DNA from: Aminipila sp963524205
GTDB lineage: Bacteria; Bacillota; Clostridia; Peptostreptococcales; Anaerovoracaceae
NCBI GenBank assembly: GCA_963524205.1
Contig: CAURED010000011.1
Coordinates: 1 to 64,000, forward strand
Length of the DNA stretch: 64,000 nucleotides
Reading direction: 5' to 3'
Numbering within the stretch: the stretch's first letter is position 1; every line of letters begins with the position of its first letter. This document shows, piece by piece, positions 18,807 to 26,536 of this stretch. The position numbers were made by a program, and so were the translations under genes. The notes below the pieces were generated by a model. It had not been told where the DNA came from, did not search any database, and saw only the letters and a program-made list of their open reading frames with translations.

Positions 18807-19466
18807 TTATCTAATATGAATCTTTACTACTGCATTTGTTCCAAGTAATAATCCGTTACAATTTTGGTTATCTTCAAATACTATCTTTACTGGCACCCTC
18901 TGCACTACTTTCGTAAAAGTACCACTAGTCGATCCAGACAAAAGTGAAAATGCAGAGTTTGCAGCTTTTCCTACTGATTGAACTTTTCCGTACATTTTAT
19001 GACCGTCAAATTCATCCACTGTAATCTCTACCTTTTGTCCAATTTTAAGCTTTGCAAGGTCGGTTTCTTCTATGTTGGCATTTATGTATAATTTAGCAGG
19101 GTCCACCATCATAATAAGTGTTTGCCCAGTTGACACCAGTTCTCCCGGAGTAACCTGTTTTTTTAAAACAAATCCGGAAATTGGAGCTCTTATGACAGAC
19201 TGCTCTAAATTGGGGTCAGATAAGGTTCCCATTTCTTGACGTCCAATGATTTGGTCTTTCTGTAGACTTTGTCCCTCTTCTACTTCCAGCTCTAATAACT
19301 TCCCTGTCATCTGCGGGGAAACCTTGACAATATCGCCTGCAACCTTTGCATCTTCTGTGGTTACATAATAGTTACTTTCATACCAGTAATATACTCCGAT
19401 GCTACTTAAAACAACCAGCATCACGGCAACTACAGATAACATTAATACTTTTCTTTTTGATTCCAT
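18807..19466 (-). CDS. EmrA/HlyD-type membrane fusion protein (short form)
   Basis: 219-residue protein with an N-terminal anchor (about 8-27), a barrel-sandwich hybrid split around residues 40-110 and a beta-barrel. The EmrA-like signature NSAFSLLSG followed by FTKVVQRVPVKI lies near 160-190. It is much shorter than EmrA of Gram-negatives (about 390 residues) because the long coiled-coil hairpin is absent, as expected where there is no outer membrane. Fifteen bases before the MFS gene. Confidence 0.88.
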   Translation of the reverse strand: MESKRKVLMLSVVAVMLVVLSSIGVYYWYESNYYVTTEDAKVAGDIVKVSPQMTGKLLELEVEEGQSLQKDQIIGRQEMGTLSDPNLEQSVIRAPISGFVLKKQVTPGELVSTGQTLIMMVDPAKLYINANIEETDLAKLKIGQKVEITVDEFDGHKMYGKVQSVGKAANSAFSLLSGSTSGTFTKVVQRVPVKIVFEDNQNCNGLLLGTNAVVKIHIR

Positions 19467-19481
19467 TTTGTATCACCAGCC

Positions 19482-20330
19482 TTATTTCTTTACTGCTATT
19501 TCTGCAAACATACCAACCCTAACAGACGAATCATTTTCTAACATATTCACTCGGACTAGAATGTTTTTATTTTGAGCATCCACAACAGGGTCAACCAAAG
19601 ATATTTCACCATTAAAAGTCTTATCTGGGATTTCAGATATTCGTATGATTACTTTCTGACCCTGCTGAACTTCTCCTGATAATCTTGCAGGCAAATATGC
19701 ACTGATATAAGTCATATCTGAATTTACTATGCTCATTAAAGTTGAGCCTGCTGTGGCTACTTCTCCTAAGTTTATATTTTTAGCAGTCACTGTTCCTGAA
19801 ACAGGGGAAACGATTACCCCATTTGAAGAATTTGCATTTATTACATCTAATCCAGACTGTGCCTGCTTTACCTGCGCCTTTACAGTATTCAATTGTTTTT
19901 CTGCGTTTTCAAGAGTCTCTTTTGCCACAGCTCCTGCCTCATATAGCTGCAACGTTCTATCATAGCTGCTCTCCGCATTTTTTAAATTCACACCGGCTAT
20001 GTCTATAGCAGATTGTGCCTGATTTACTTGCGCAGGCACCTCTTGCATATCAAGCCTTGCAAGTACATCTCCCTTTTTTACAAAAGATCCAACATCTACA
20101 TTTAGCTCAGCGATTTTTCCAGAACTTTTTATTGATATATCTGCGCTTTCCATCGCTTCAACTTTTCCTGCCATAATATACGAGGGTCCACCTGACTCCT
20201 GGTTGGAATATACATCTTGATTATTAATAGACTGACCAGCACTTGAGTCTTTTACGCCCATAAACACCAATAAACCTATAAATAAAATACCCAATACTAC
20301 TGCTGCAGTAATTTTTTTATATTTTTTCAT
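19482..20330 (-). CDS. RND/HlyD-type membrane fusion protein with coiled-coil hairpin
   Basis: 282-residue second fusion protein, first gene of the efflux operon. N-terminal anchor at about 6-24, lipoyl-like half (AMESADISIKSSGKIAELNV) near 55-85, a coiled-coil hairpin of about 70 residues (near 95-160), then a second lipoyl half and a beta-barrel. Unlike its neighbour it keeps the hairpin. Two different fusion proteins for one MFS pump is uncommon; they may form a mixed assembly. GGAAGG ribosome site before ATG 20330. Confidence 0.87.
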   Translation of the reverse strand: MKKYKKITAAVVLGILFIGLLVFMGVKDSSAGQSINNQDVYSNQESGGPSYIMAGKVEAMESADISIKSSGKIAELNVDVGSFVKKGDVLARLDMQEVPAQVNQAQSAIDIAGVNLKNAESSYDRTLQLYEAGAVAKETLENAEKQLNTVKAQVKQAQSGLDVINANSSNGVIVSPVSGTVTAKNINLGEVATAGSTLMSIVNSDMTYISAYLPARLSGEVQQGQKVIIRISEIPDKTFNGEISLVDPVVDAQNKNILVRVNMLENDSSVRVGMFAEIAVKK

Positions 20331-20355
20331 TTTTATACCTTCCTACGAAAACTTA

Positions 20356-20379
20356 AAACAGTTCGCTTTCGAACTGTTT
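20356..20379. promoter_or_regulatory. Palindromic operator of the efflux operon (likely MarR site)
   Basis: Perfect 10-bp arms AAACAGTTCG and CGAACTGTTT around CTTT, starting a few bases after the -10 box and ending 25 bp before the first start codon. A bound dimer would block transcription start. The regulator is inferred to be the MarR protein encoded by the operon. Confidence 0.75.
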
Positions 20380-20385
20380 CTATCA

Positions 20386-20414
20386 ATACTAAAACATTTT
20401 TTGGTAAAAGTCAA
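20386..20414 (-). promoter_or_regulatory. Sigma-A promoter of the efflux operon
   Basis: Minus-strand TTGACT (20414-20409), 17-bp spacer and TAGTAT (20391-20386), placed right before the palindromic operator. Confidence 0.78.
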
Positions 20415-20424
20415 TAATAAATTC

Positions 20425-20453
20425 ATGAAAAAAGGAGGGTTTTAATCCCTCCT
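20425..20453 (-). terminator. Intrinsic terminator of aspS2
   Basis: Minus-strand stem AGGAGGG/CCCTCCT (arms 20453-20447 and 20439-20433) followed by TTTTTT. Separates the synthetase gene from the efflux promoter. Confidence 0.82.
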
Positions 20454-20458
20454 AATTT

Positions 20459-21784
20459 TTACGGCATCACCCTATTAATATCTCTTGGAAACAACGTTGA
20501 TAATCTCACATTTTTCTGGTTTAACAATCTGCTTGTAAAGCGTTCTAATCCAAGTCCTAATCCTCCATGTGGCGGCATCCCATATTTATGCATCATTAAA
20601 TAACTTTCAAAAGCTTTCACAGTCATTCCACGGGATTCCATTTTTTTAATCTGTTCTTCATAATTATGGATTCTCTGGCCTCCTGTGGTAACCTCCAGAC
20701 CTCTGAACAATAAGTCAAAACTTAAAGTCTCTTCCTTGTTATTCTTGTCTTCCATTGCATAAAATGGCCTTTTCTTACTTGGGTAATGGGTTACAAATAC
20801 AAAATCTGAACCAGTTTCTTTCTTAATCGTTTCAGATAACAATTTCTCTTCTTCAGGTTCAAAATCGTCATAATCCTTTATTTCACGTTTATTTTCTTTT
20901 GCAATTAATTCCTTTGCCTCCATAAACTTTATGGAATGAATTTCAGACGTACAAGGGATATCTACCTTAAGTGACCTTAATTCATCCATATAATTGTTTT
21001 GTAAATATTCCATGGTAAATTGAATCATTTTAGTTTCCATTTGCATGATATCTGTAAAGCTTTCAATATACCCCATTTCAAAATCCACACTGGTATATTC
21101 ATTTAAATGCCTTGAAGTATCGTGCTTTTCTGCACGGAAGACAGGTGCAATTTCAAAGACCCTCTCATATACCCCTACCATCATCTGCTTATAAAATTGA
21201 GGGCTTTGTGTCAAATATACCTCTTTTCCGAAATAGTCCAGCCGAAATATATTAGCGCCACCCTCAGCCCCTGCAAATACAATCTTAGGTGTATGAATTT
21301 CTGTAAACTTCTGGTTTATTAAAAAGGATCTAAATGCCTGGCAAATACCTTCCTGTAATTTAAATATTGCTCTTTCCTTTTCATTTCGGAGCGTTATTGG
21401 CCGATAATTTAGAAGGTTCTCCATAGAGGTGTCCACGTACTTATTATTTATCACGATAGGTATCTCCTCTGCCGGTACGGACAAAATTTGTATTGATACT
21501 AACCTTAATTCCCATCCAGCTTTAGATCTCTCTTCCTCAACAACATCCCCTGTTACAATGACACAGCTTTCTTCTTGCAATAAACTAATGTCAAAGTCAG
21601 AAAATTCCTCTCCATAAACACATTGAATTGTTTTACGTTTTGTCCGTAACAGTATAAATGCAAAACCACTCATTTTTCTTATCTTGTATATGCTTCCCTG
21701 TATTTTAATCCTTTTGCCTACATTATCATGTAACTCCTCTGCCTCAATTACATTCTTTTCTAATATTCCTTTAATCGTATTCAT
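20459..21784 (-). CDS. aspS: Archaeal-type aspartyl-tRNA synthetase (probably non-discriminating, Asp-tRNA(Asn))
   Basis: 441-residue class II synthetase with an N-terminal OB anticodon-binding domain (about 15-110) and a catalytic domain. Motif 2 is FRAEKHDTSRHLNEYTSVDF near 215, and motif 3 is GLGLGLERFT near 415. The substrate loop TQSPQFYKQMM is the AspRS form, not AsnRS. It lacks the large GAD insert of bacterial AspRS, which makes proteins of about 590 residues. In bacteria this short type usually coexists with a normal AspRS and may serve Asp-tRNA(Asn) for GatCAB. A structured leader with terminator precedes it. Confidence 0.88.
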   Translation of the reverse strand: MNTIKGILEKNVIEAEELHDNVGKRIKIQGSIYKIRKMSGFAFILLRTKRKTIQCVYGEEFSDFDISLLQEESCVIVTGDVVEEERSKAGWELRLVSIQILSVPAEEIPIVINNKYVDTSMENLLNYRPITLRNEKERAIFKLQEGICQAFRSFLINQKFTEIHTPKIVFAGAEGGANIFRLDYFGKEVYLTQSPQFYKQMMVGVYERVFEIAPVFRAEKHDTSRHLNEYTSVDFEMGYIESFTDIMQMETKMIQFTMEYLQNNYMDELRSLKVDIPCTSEIHSIKFMEAKELIAKENKREIKDYDDFEPEEEKLLSETIKKETGSDFVFVTHYPSKKRPFYAMEDKNNKEETLSFDLLFRGLEVTTGGQRIHNYEEQIKKMESRGMTVKAFESYLMMHKYGMPPHGGLGLGLERFTSRLLNQKNVRLSTLFPRDINRVMP

Positions 21785-21811
21785 TCAAATATCCTCCATT
21801 TCATTATGAGA

Positions 21812-21868
21812 TTACAATTTGTTCGTTATTCTCACTAAATCCATGCAGGCATCGTCTATATGCCTCAT
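21812..21868 (-). CDS. Possible 18-codon upstream ORF before aspS2
   Basis: ATG 21868 preceded by GATAGG and AAAGGATG; encodes MRHIDDACMDLVRITNKL and stops at 21814-21812, 27 bases before the aspS2 start. It lies after the attenuator terminator and has three Asp and one Asn codons. No similarity is recognised; it may be chance. Confidence 0.25.
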   Translation of the reverse strand: MRHIDDACMDLVRITNKL

Positions 21869-21921
21869 CCTATCACATCCTTTATCTCTTATAACTTGTG
21901 GCTCTGTAAAATTAATAGAAA

Positions 21922-21969
21922 ATACAAAAAGAACCACAAAAGTAAATTGAAATTTACCAATGTGGTTCT
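21922..21969 (-). terminator. Attenuator terminator in the aspS2 leader
   Basis: Minus-strand stem AGAACCACA/TGTGGTTCT (21969-21961 with 21938-21930), enclosing a second stem GTAAATT/AATTTAC, followed by TTTTTGTATTTT. It stands about 140 bases before the gene it would switch off, so it is a regulatory terminator rather than a gene end. Confidence 0.85.
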
Positions 21970-22110
21970 CATAGATTTTATCTCCCACATAGGTGCAACA
22001 CATTTAGCGCTCGTACCTATGAATTTTCACAGCTACCAGCGCTACATATCGTCGTCCCTATTCAGTTCTTTAAACTGAAGAATAAACATAATAATTACCT
22101 ACCTATTATT
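21925..22110 (-). ncRNA. Two-state leader RNA (unassigned riboswitch-like attenuator) of aspS2
   Basis: The leader transcript can fold two exclusive ways. State 1: a long hairpin closed by AGCGCU (22043-22038) with AGCGCU (22011-22006), plus an antiterminator in which 21994-21985 (ACCUAUGUGG) pairs 9 of 10 with 21965-21956 (CCACAUUGGU). State 2: CAUAGGU (22021-22015) pairs exactly with ACCUAUG (21994-21988), freeing the terminator at 21969-21930. A separate hairpin TTCAGTT/AACTGAA lies at 22061-22079. The T-box signature AGGGTGGNACCGCG is absent. Ligand unknown. Confidence 0.65.
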
Positions 22111-22118
22111 TTTTACAT

Positions 22119-22147
22119 ACTCTACCATATACAAATTTGTATGTCAA
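22119..22147 (-). promoter_or_regulatory. Sigma-A promoter of the aspS2 leader
   Basis: Minus-strand TTGACA (22147-22142), 17-bp spacer and TAGAGT (22124-22119). Start of transcription near 22111 would give a leader of about 325 bases. Confidence 0.65.
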
Positions 22148-22205
22148 TAAGCTTTTAAACAGTCTAAACTAACTTAATCTCCATAGAGCGGAAAAAAAAC
22201 AAGCT

Positions 22206-24698
22206 CTATTCTAACTCTGTAAAACGCTCTAACATTGCTGCAACTTCTGCACGGGTTGCTACGGTATTAGGTGAAACCTTAGTACCGTTACTGGTTCCTG
22301 TTATGATACCTACGCTGCATGCCCAGTCAAACCCATCTCGTAGTTCAGGCGAAATTGCAAAAACATCAGCATAATTGTAAATTCCAGGGTATTTACCTTT
22401 CGTCACATCCATTTCTTTGTATTTTGCATATTTCCATAACATGTCAGTCAATTGCTCACGGGTTACCGAATCATTAGGTGCAAATTTTTCATTACTATTC
22501 TTTAAAACAATTCCATTTGATAAAGCCCATTCCACCGCTGACTTATACCAGCTATTCCCTACATCTGCTGGTATTTCATAATCACCCGTTACCTCTGGCG
22601 TTCCTGCCATTTTGTAAAGCGTATACACCAGCATTGCACGAGTCATAGGAGTCTTTGGCTGGAATGTATTACTGCTGGTGCCATTCATTATCCCCTTCTC
22701 ATATGCATACATTACATAATCAAAATACCAGGCAGTTGAAGGCACATCAACAAATAGTGAATTTGCCTTGCCTGCCTCCATACTCAATGTATTTGTAAAG
22801 AAATTAGGCAGCATATTAGTAGCAAACTTTACAGTACCTGTATCCTTATCATAGGTACAAGGCATCTTTTGGAGCTTGCCAGATTGGTCCAGATAATAAA
22901 GGTTGAGGGAATATGTCAATTGTCCTTCAGAAGGAGTATATGGCATATTAATATTCATAGAATCTTTAAAGCCTTTTAATGTTACATTGCTTAATTTTAC
23001 ACCTATATCAAATCTAATTTCATACGTTCTAAAGAAAGGTGCTGAATAATGATCCAAATTAATTTTACCGATAATACCGCATTCTCCTCCAAGGCCTTTA
23101 AAATACCTACAATCTGTAAGATTATCCATGATGTCATTTACTGTGACATTATACTCTGAAGTTTTCAACATATTTTCCAAATATGCATTTATTATTTTTA
23201 CCTGCTCATCGCTTTGATAGAAATTGCTGGTAGACCACCCTTTTGAAGTTAAATAGTCATTAAATAAAGTCTTTCCTCCCCCTCGGATATAACTTATATC
23301 TTTTTCATAGGAAAAAATTAATCCCTTTAGAAAAGCGATATCTGCTTTATCACTACTATTATCTCTACTGTGTAAATATAAGTAACGAGAAATGCCGTTG
23401 CAAAGTGATATTCCAATGGAATTCCCCACCGTTCCCCAACTGCTGTAAGAAAGCAGCATACTCATTTCACATTCTCTAATCATTCTGTATTCAAGGTTTC
23501 CACTATATGCACTTGGTGCTGAATTAATAACTATAGTCGGAATTCCCTTGGAAATATTGTTATTTATGTAATCAATCATCTTGTTTATGTACTTTGAATT
23601 AAGAGTTGCCGTAGATGGAGAAGTCAAAACCACTATTTCCATATCGGCTTTTTCTTTATCCACCAGATTTACCCCAATACTTTTTAGGTGTTTTTCAACA
23701 TTCTCTTTCACCGTCTCCATATCATAAACTGAACCAGATCCAGAGCCTTCCGTATTTCCAAAATATACCGCTGATGCACTCACGTTATATCCATAATAAT
23801 CAATCATTAGATTTAGTACAGCCATCATTCCCAACTCATCTGCCCCAGAATAAATTAGTCCCCGATTGCCCAATTTTTTCTGAATAAAGTTAACCTCATT
23901 GGTCTGTATCGTATTTTGAGGATTGGAATCATCAATACCAATGAAATATTTTATTTTCCCTGAAGGATCCACTGATAGCATGTAGTCTATTAGGCTTAGT
24001 TTTCTTTCGCGGGTTTTTAGAGAATTGCTTATCTCTGTAGAATACTTTGAATCTACAGCAATTTTTCTGCCGTTTTCATCTGTTTTATAATCTGATACGA
24101 TATTTTTTACAGTAAGGTTTTTGTCCGTCAGTACATACCTCGGTGTAAGATTATATTGACGCAGATAATTATAAGTTTCCAGCGTTGCCCCTTGATAACC
24201 CACCGTGCACGATGCCAGGCGGGTAACTGTATCAACTATATAAACATGGTTATTCTGTGAAAGTTTGACAATAGCATCTATCATCTTATTTTCTTCATAA
24301 CATTTGGTATTGCAGAGTGTTCGGGAATTTACTAATCCTCCCGAAAGCAGCTGGTCAAGGGAGATTACAAAGTAATCAGTTTTCTTATCCATCTCCAGTA
24401 TCCACTCTAGTAGTTTTTCACTGTCTCCATATGCCGTTCCATTTGAGTTGAGCGGCTGACCATCAAGCCTGGTAGCATATAAATCTTCATTCGGCATCAT
24501 AACATTAAACCCAGCCGACTCTGCTTCATAAATTACTCGATCCACATTTACCGGTCTGTTGTCTAGTGGTACATACGCCAGAATTGGTTCTTTTTCACTT
24601 GATTTCACTGTATCTGCCAATGCAGTTATTGTAATCCCCTGTACCATCATTAGTGCCATTGTTATGCAAAGCAAAAGGCTCATAATTTTTCTTGTCAT
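22206..24698 (-). CDS. Secreted DUF4127 protein with three S-layer homology domains
   Basis: 830-residue cell-surface protein. Signal peptide at about 1-29 (cleavage after TALA), then a DUF4127-like domain from about 38 to 520 (opening AYVPLDNRPVN), an unrecognised linker domain, and three SLH repeats from about 645 to the end, each with the WY/W and TRA or TRE landmarks (FQPKTPMTRAM, FAPNDSVTREQ, VSPNTVATRAE). SLH repeats bind pyruvylated secondary wall polymer, so the enzyme is displayed on the wall. DUF4127 has no proven function. Single gene with AT-rich flanks. Confidence 0.85.
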   Translation of the reverse strand: MTRKIMSLLLCITMALMMVQGITITALADTVKSSEKEPILAYVPLDNRPVNVDRVIYEAESAGFNVMMPNEDLYATRLDGQPLNSNGTAYGDSEKLLEWILEMDKKTDYFVISLDQLLSGGLVNSRTLCNTKCYEENKMIDAIVKLSQNNHVYIVDTVTRLASCTVGYQGATLETYNYLRQYNLTPRYVLTDKNLTVKNIVSDYKTDENGRKIAVDSKYSTEISNSLKTRERKLSLIDYMLSVDPSGKIKYFIGIDDSNPQNTIQTNEVNFIQKKLGNRGLIYSGADELGMMAVLNLMIDYYGYNVSASAVYFGNTEGSGSGSVYDMETVKENVEKHLKSIGVNLVDKEKADMEIVVLTSPSTATLNSKYINKMIDYINNNISKGIPTIVINSAPSAYSGNLEYRMIRECEMSMLLSYSSWGTVGNSIGISLCNGISRYLYLHSRDNSSDKADIAFLKGLIFSYEKDISYIRGGGKTLFNDYLTSKGWSTSNFYQSDEQVKIINAYLENMLKTSEYNVTVNDIMDNLTDCRYFKGLGGECGIIGKINLDHYSAPFFRTYEIRFDIGVKLSNVTLKGFKDSMNINMPYTPSEGQLTYSLNLYYLDQSGKLQKMPCTYDKDTGTVKFATNMLPNFFTNTLSMEAGKANSLFVDVPSTAWYFDYVMYAYEKGIMNGTSSNTFQPKTPMTRAMLVYTLYKMAGTPEVTGDYEIPADVGNSWYKSAVEWALSNGIVLKNSNEKFAPNDSVTREQLTDMLWKYAKYKEMDVTKGKYPGIYNYADVFAISPELRDGFDWACSVGIITGTSNGTKVSPNTVATRAEVAAMLERFTELE

Positions 24699-24936
24699 TT
24701 TCTCTATCCCTTCTGTTAAATAAAATATCAGTCCCTATTCTGATCATTTAATTTATTGCCCTGATTAATTTCTCTTTTCTCATATAAATCTGCATTTAGT
24801 TCTTCAGCAATCCATTGAACGGAATTTAAAAACTTATTTGGGACATAATTACTATTATACAACAATATGCCTATACATACAAAAATAAATTAATTAAAAA
24901 AAGTCCTCTTTGAGGATTTTTAAGTGAGGTTTTAAT

Positions 24937-25938
24937 ATGAATATGATGTTTGATGAAGTCTACTATGAACCGAATTCTCTTTCTTATCCTCTAGGTCAAA
25001 TGCTCCAAAATAAATATTCCAATCTTCCATGGATTCCTATAGACAGTCACAATAGCATCCCTCAATTTCGTAAAGCAGAAAACAAAGAATTTACTAATCT
25101 CAAGCGGCACCTAATTGTAGGAATACGTAAAACACATAAGTATGTAGAAAATCACAAGGTATCTGATTATCTTGTGCCATATACCTCATCAGGGTGCAGT
25201 GCCATGTGCCTGTATTGCTATTTAGTCTGTAACTATAACAAATGTTCATATCTGCGGCTATTTGTGAATAGAGAACAGATGTTGGATAAGCTAATAAAAA
25301 CTTCGAATCTATCTCCGCATCCAGTGACCTTCGAAATTGGCAGTAACAGCGATCTTGTACTCGAAAACACAATTACAGACAATCTTATCTGGACGATTGA
25401 GCGCTTTGCAAAAGAAGGCAAAGGACATTTAACATTCCCCACCAAGTTTGATATGGTAGAACCTCTAGTTAAGCTTAATCATCAAGGCAAAACAATATTC
25501 CGAATGAGCGTGAATCCACCAGAAATTATCCGACGTATAGAACTTGGAACCTCTCCTTTAGAAACCCGCATCCACGCAGTTAATTCTATGTGTGATGCTG
25601 GATATCCTGTAGGGCTTTTAATTGCACCTGTTATTTTTATTCCTGACTGGAAACGTTATTACTCTCAATTGGTTGACCAGCTAGTAGATGAACTAAATCA
25701 AAATGTAAAAAGCTCTGCCTTTATTGAAATAATATTTATGACCTATAGTTTCGTTCAGAATGCTATTAATACCGAAGCATTTCCAGGTGCAGTTACACTA
25801 TATGACAAAGCACTAATGACTGGACGTGGACGAGGCAAGTACTGTTATCGTGACTCCCTACGAGTAGAAGGAGAGGCCTTTTTACGTGAACAACTTGATA
25901 AAAAACTACATGGAATGAAGATTCTCTATGTTGTCTAA
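24937..25938 (+). CDS. splB: Spore photoproduct lyase (radical SAM)
   Basis: 333-residue repair enzyme that reverses the thymine spore photoproduct at germination. The radical SAM motif is Cys87, Cys91, Cys94 (CSAMCLYC), and the fold matches SplB along its length (PLG near 18, GVRKT-like GIRKTHK near 62, FPTKFD near 167, SPLETRI near 206). At the place of the B. subtilis H-donor Cys141 (FEASCTSD) this protein has FEIGSNSD, so serine 136 replaces the cysteine. Extra cysteines occur at 98, 103 and 303. Single gene with GAGG upstream. Confidence 0.88.
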   Translation: MNMMFDEVYYEPNSLSYPLGQMLQNKYSNLPWIPIDSHNSIPQFRKAENKEFTNLKRHLIVGIRKTHKYVENHKVSDYLVPYTSSGCSAMCLYCYLVCNYNKCSYLRLFVNREQMLDKLIKTSNLSPHPVTFEIGSNSDLVLENTITDNLIWTIERFAKEGKGHLTFPTKFDMVEPLVKLNHQGKTIFRMSVNPPEIIRRIELGTSPLETRIHAVNSMCDAGYPVGLLIAPVIFIPDWKRYYSQLVDQLVDELNQNVKSSAFIEIIFMTYSFVQNAINTEAFPGAVTLYDKALMTGRGRGKYCYRDSLRVEGEAFLREQLDKKLHGMKILYVV

Positions 25939-25970
25939 CTGGTATATGTTATGTTTATTTAAACAAATTA

Positions 25971-26399
25971 CTATTTCTTGGTTATTAGAACTAACCCTAT
26001 GAGGCACAGGGCAATCCCCGCAACCTTGGTAAATGTAATAGATTCTTTATAAAAAATATAGCCTATTACTATCAATAGGATTGCAAGAATTATATTGCAT
26101 ACTAAAGGTCCTGTGCTAATGTTCCATCCTACTCGATATAGCATTACAAATCCAAATTCTAATAACACTACAGAAACCCCTAAAGCAAAAGGGGCCCAGT
26201 TTAAGCACTTCACCTGCATTTGAATGGATTCTGAATTTCCACCAATGAAAAATACCGTTGCAGAAAGTATTGCAGCAACCAGATACGTAAATGTCAACCC
26301 AAAGAAAGTATTTACCTGACTAGGCATTGCTTTGGCTGAATTTTGATAAATTAAATTGGCTCCCACAATAATCATTACGGGAAGATAATATCTCATCAT
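25971..26399 (-). CDS. Half-size EamA/DMT-family membrane protein
   Basis: 142-residue protein with four predicted membrane helices, the size of one EamA half. C-terminal motif GPLVCNIILAILLIVIGYI then FYKESITFTKVAGI is the EamA end pattern. Such half proteins act as dimers; a drug or metabolite exporter role is plausible but unproven. A decayed near-copy lies at 38295-38540. Start ATG 26399 has AAGGAG upstream. Confidence 0.78.
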   Translation of the reverse strand: MMRYYLPVMIIVGANLIYQNSAKAMPSQVNTFFGLTFTYLVAAILSATVFFIGGNSESIQMQVKCLNWAPFALGVSVVLLEFGFVMLYRVGWNISTGPLVCNIILAILLIVIGYIFYKESITFTKVAGIALCLIGLVLITKK

Positions 26400-26497
26400 T
26401 TGTTTTCTCCTTTTTGGGTCGATTTAATCACATATCTTTATATAATATACTAAACCTCCATACCATTTCAATATTTGTATAAAATATCTTTATAACT

Positions 26498-26526
26498 AAA
26501 ATCAGGGGCTGTAAAACAGCCCCTGA
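26498..26526 (-). terminator. Intrinsic terminator of metY
   Basis: Minus-strand 10-bp stem TCAGGGGCTG/CAGCCCCTGA with a five-base loop, then TTTTAG. It lies right after the metY stop. Confidence 0.83.
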
Positions 26527-26536
26527 CTATTATTTT

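Noticed and set aside
21812..22003. 63-residue minus-strand ORF in the aspS2 leader
   Set aside because: It runs through the terminator hairpin and has no ribosome site; the open frame is a by-product of the structured leader.
21785..22110. T-box riboswitch before the synthetase gene
   Set aside because: The 14-base T-box antiterminator signature and the usual Stem I AG-rich elements are absent, although an attenuator clearly exists.
24904..24916. Small hairpin TCCTC-TTT-GAGGA with A-run, just before splB
   Set aside because: Stem of five to six pairs between two divergent genes; no gene ends there and the T-run is on the minus strand only.
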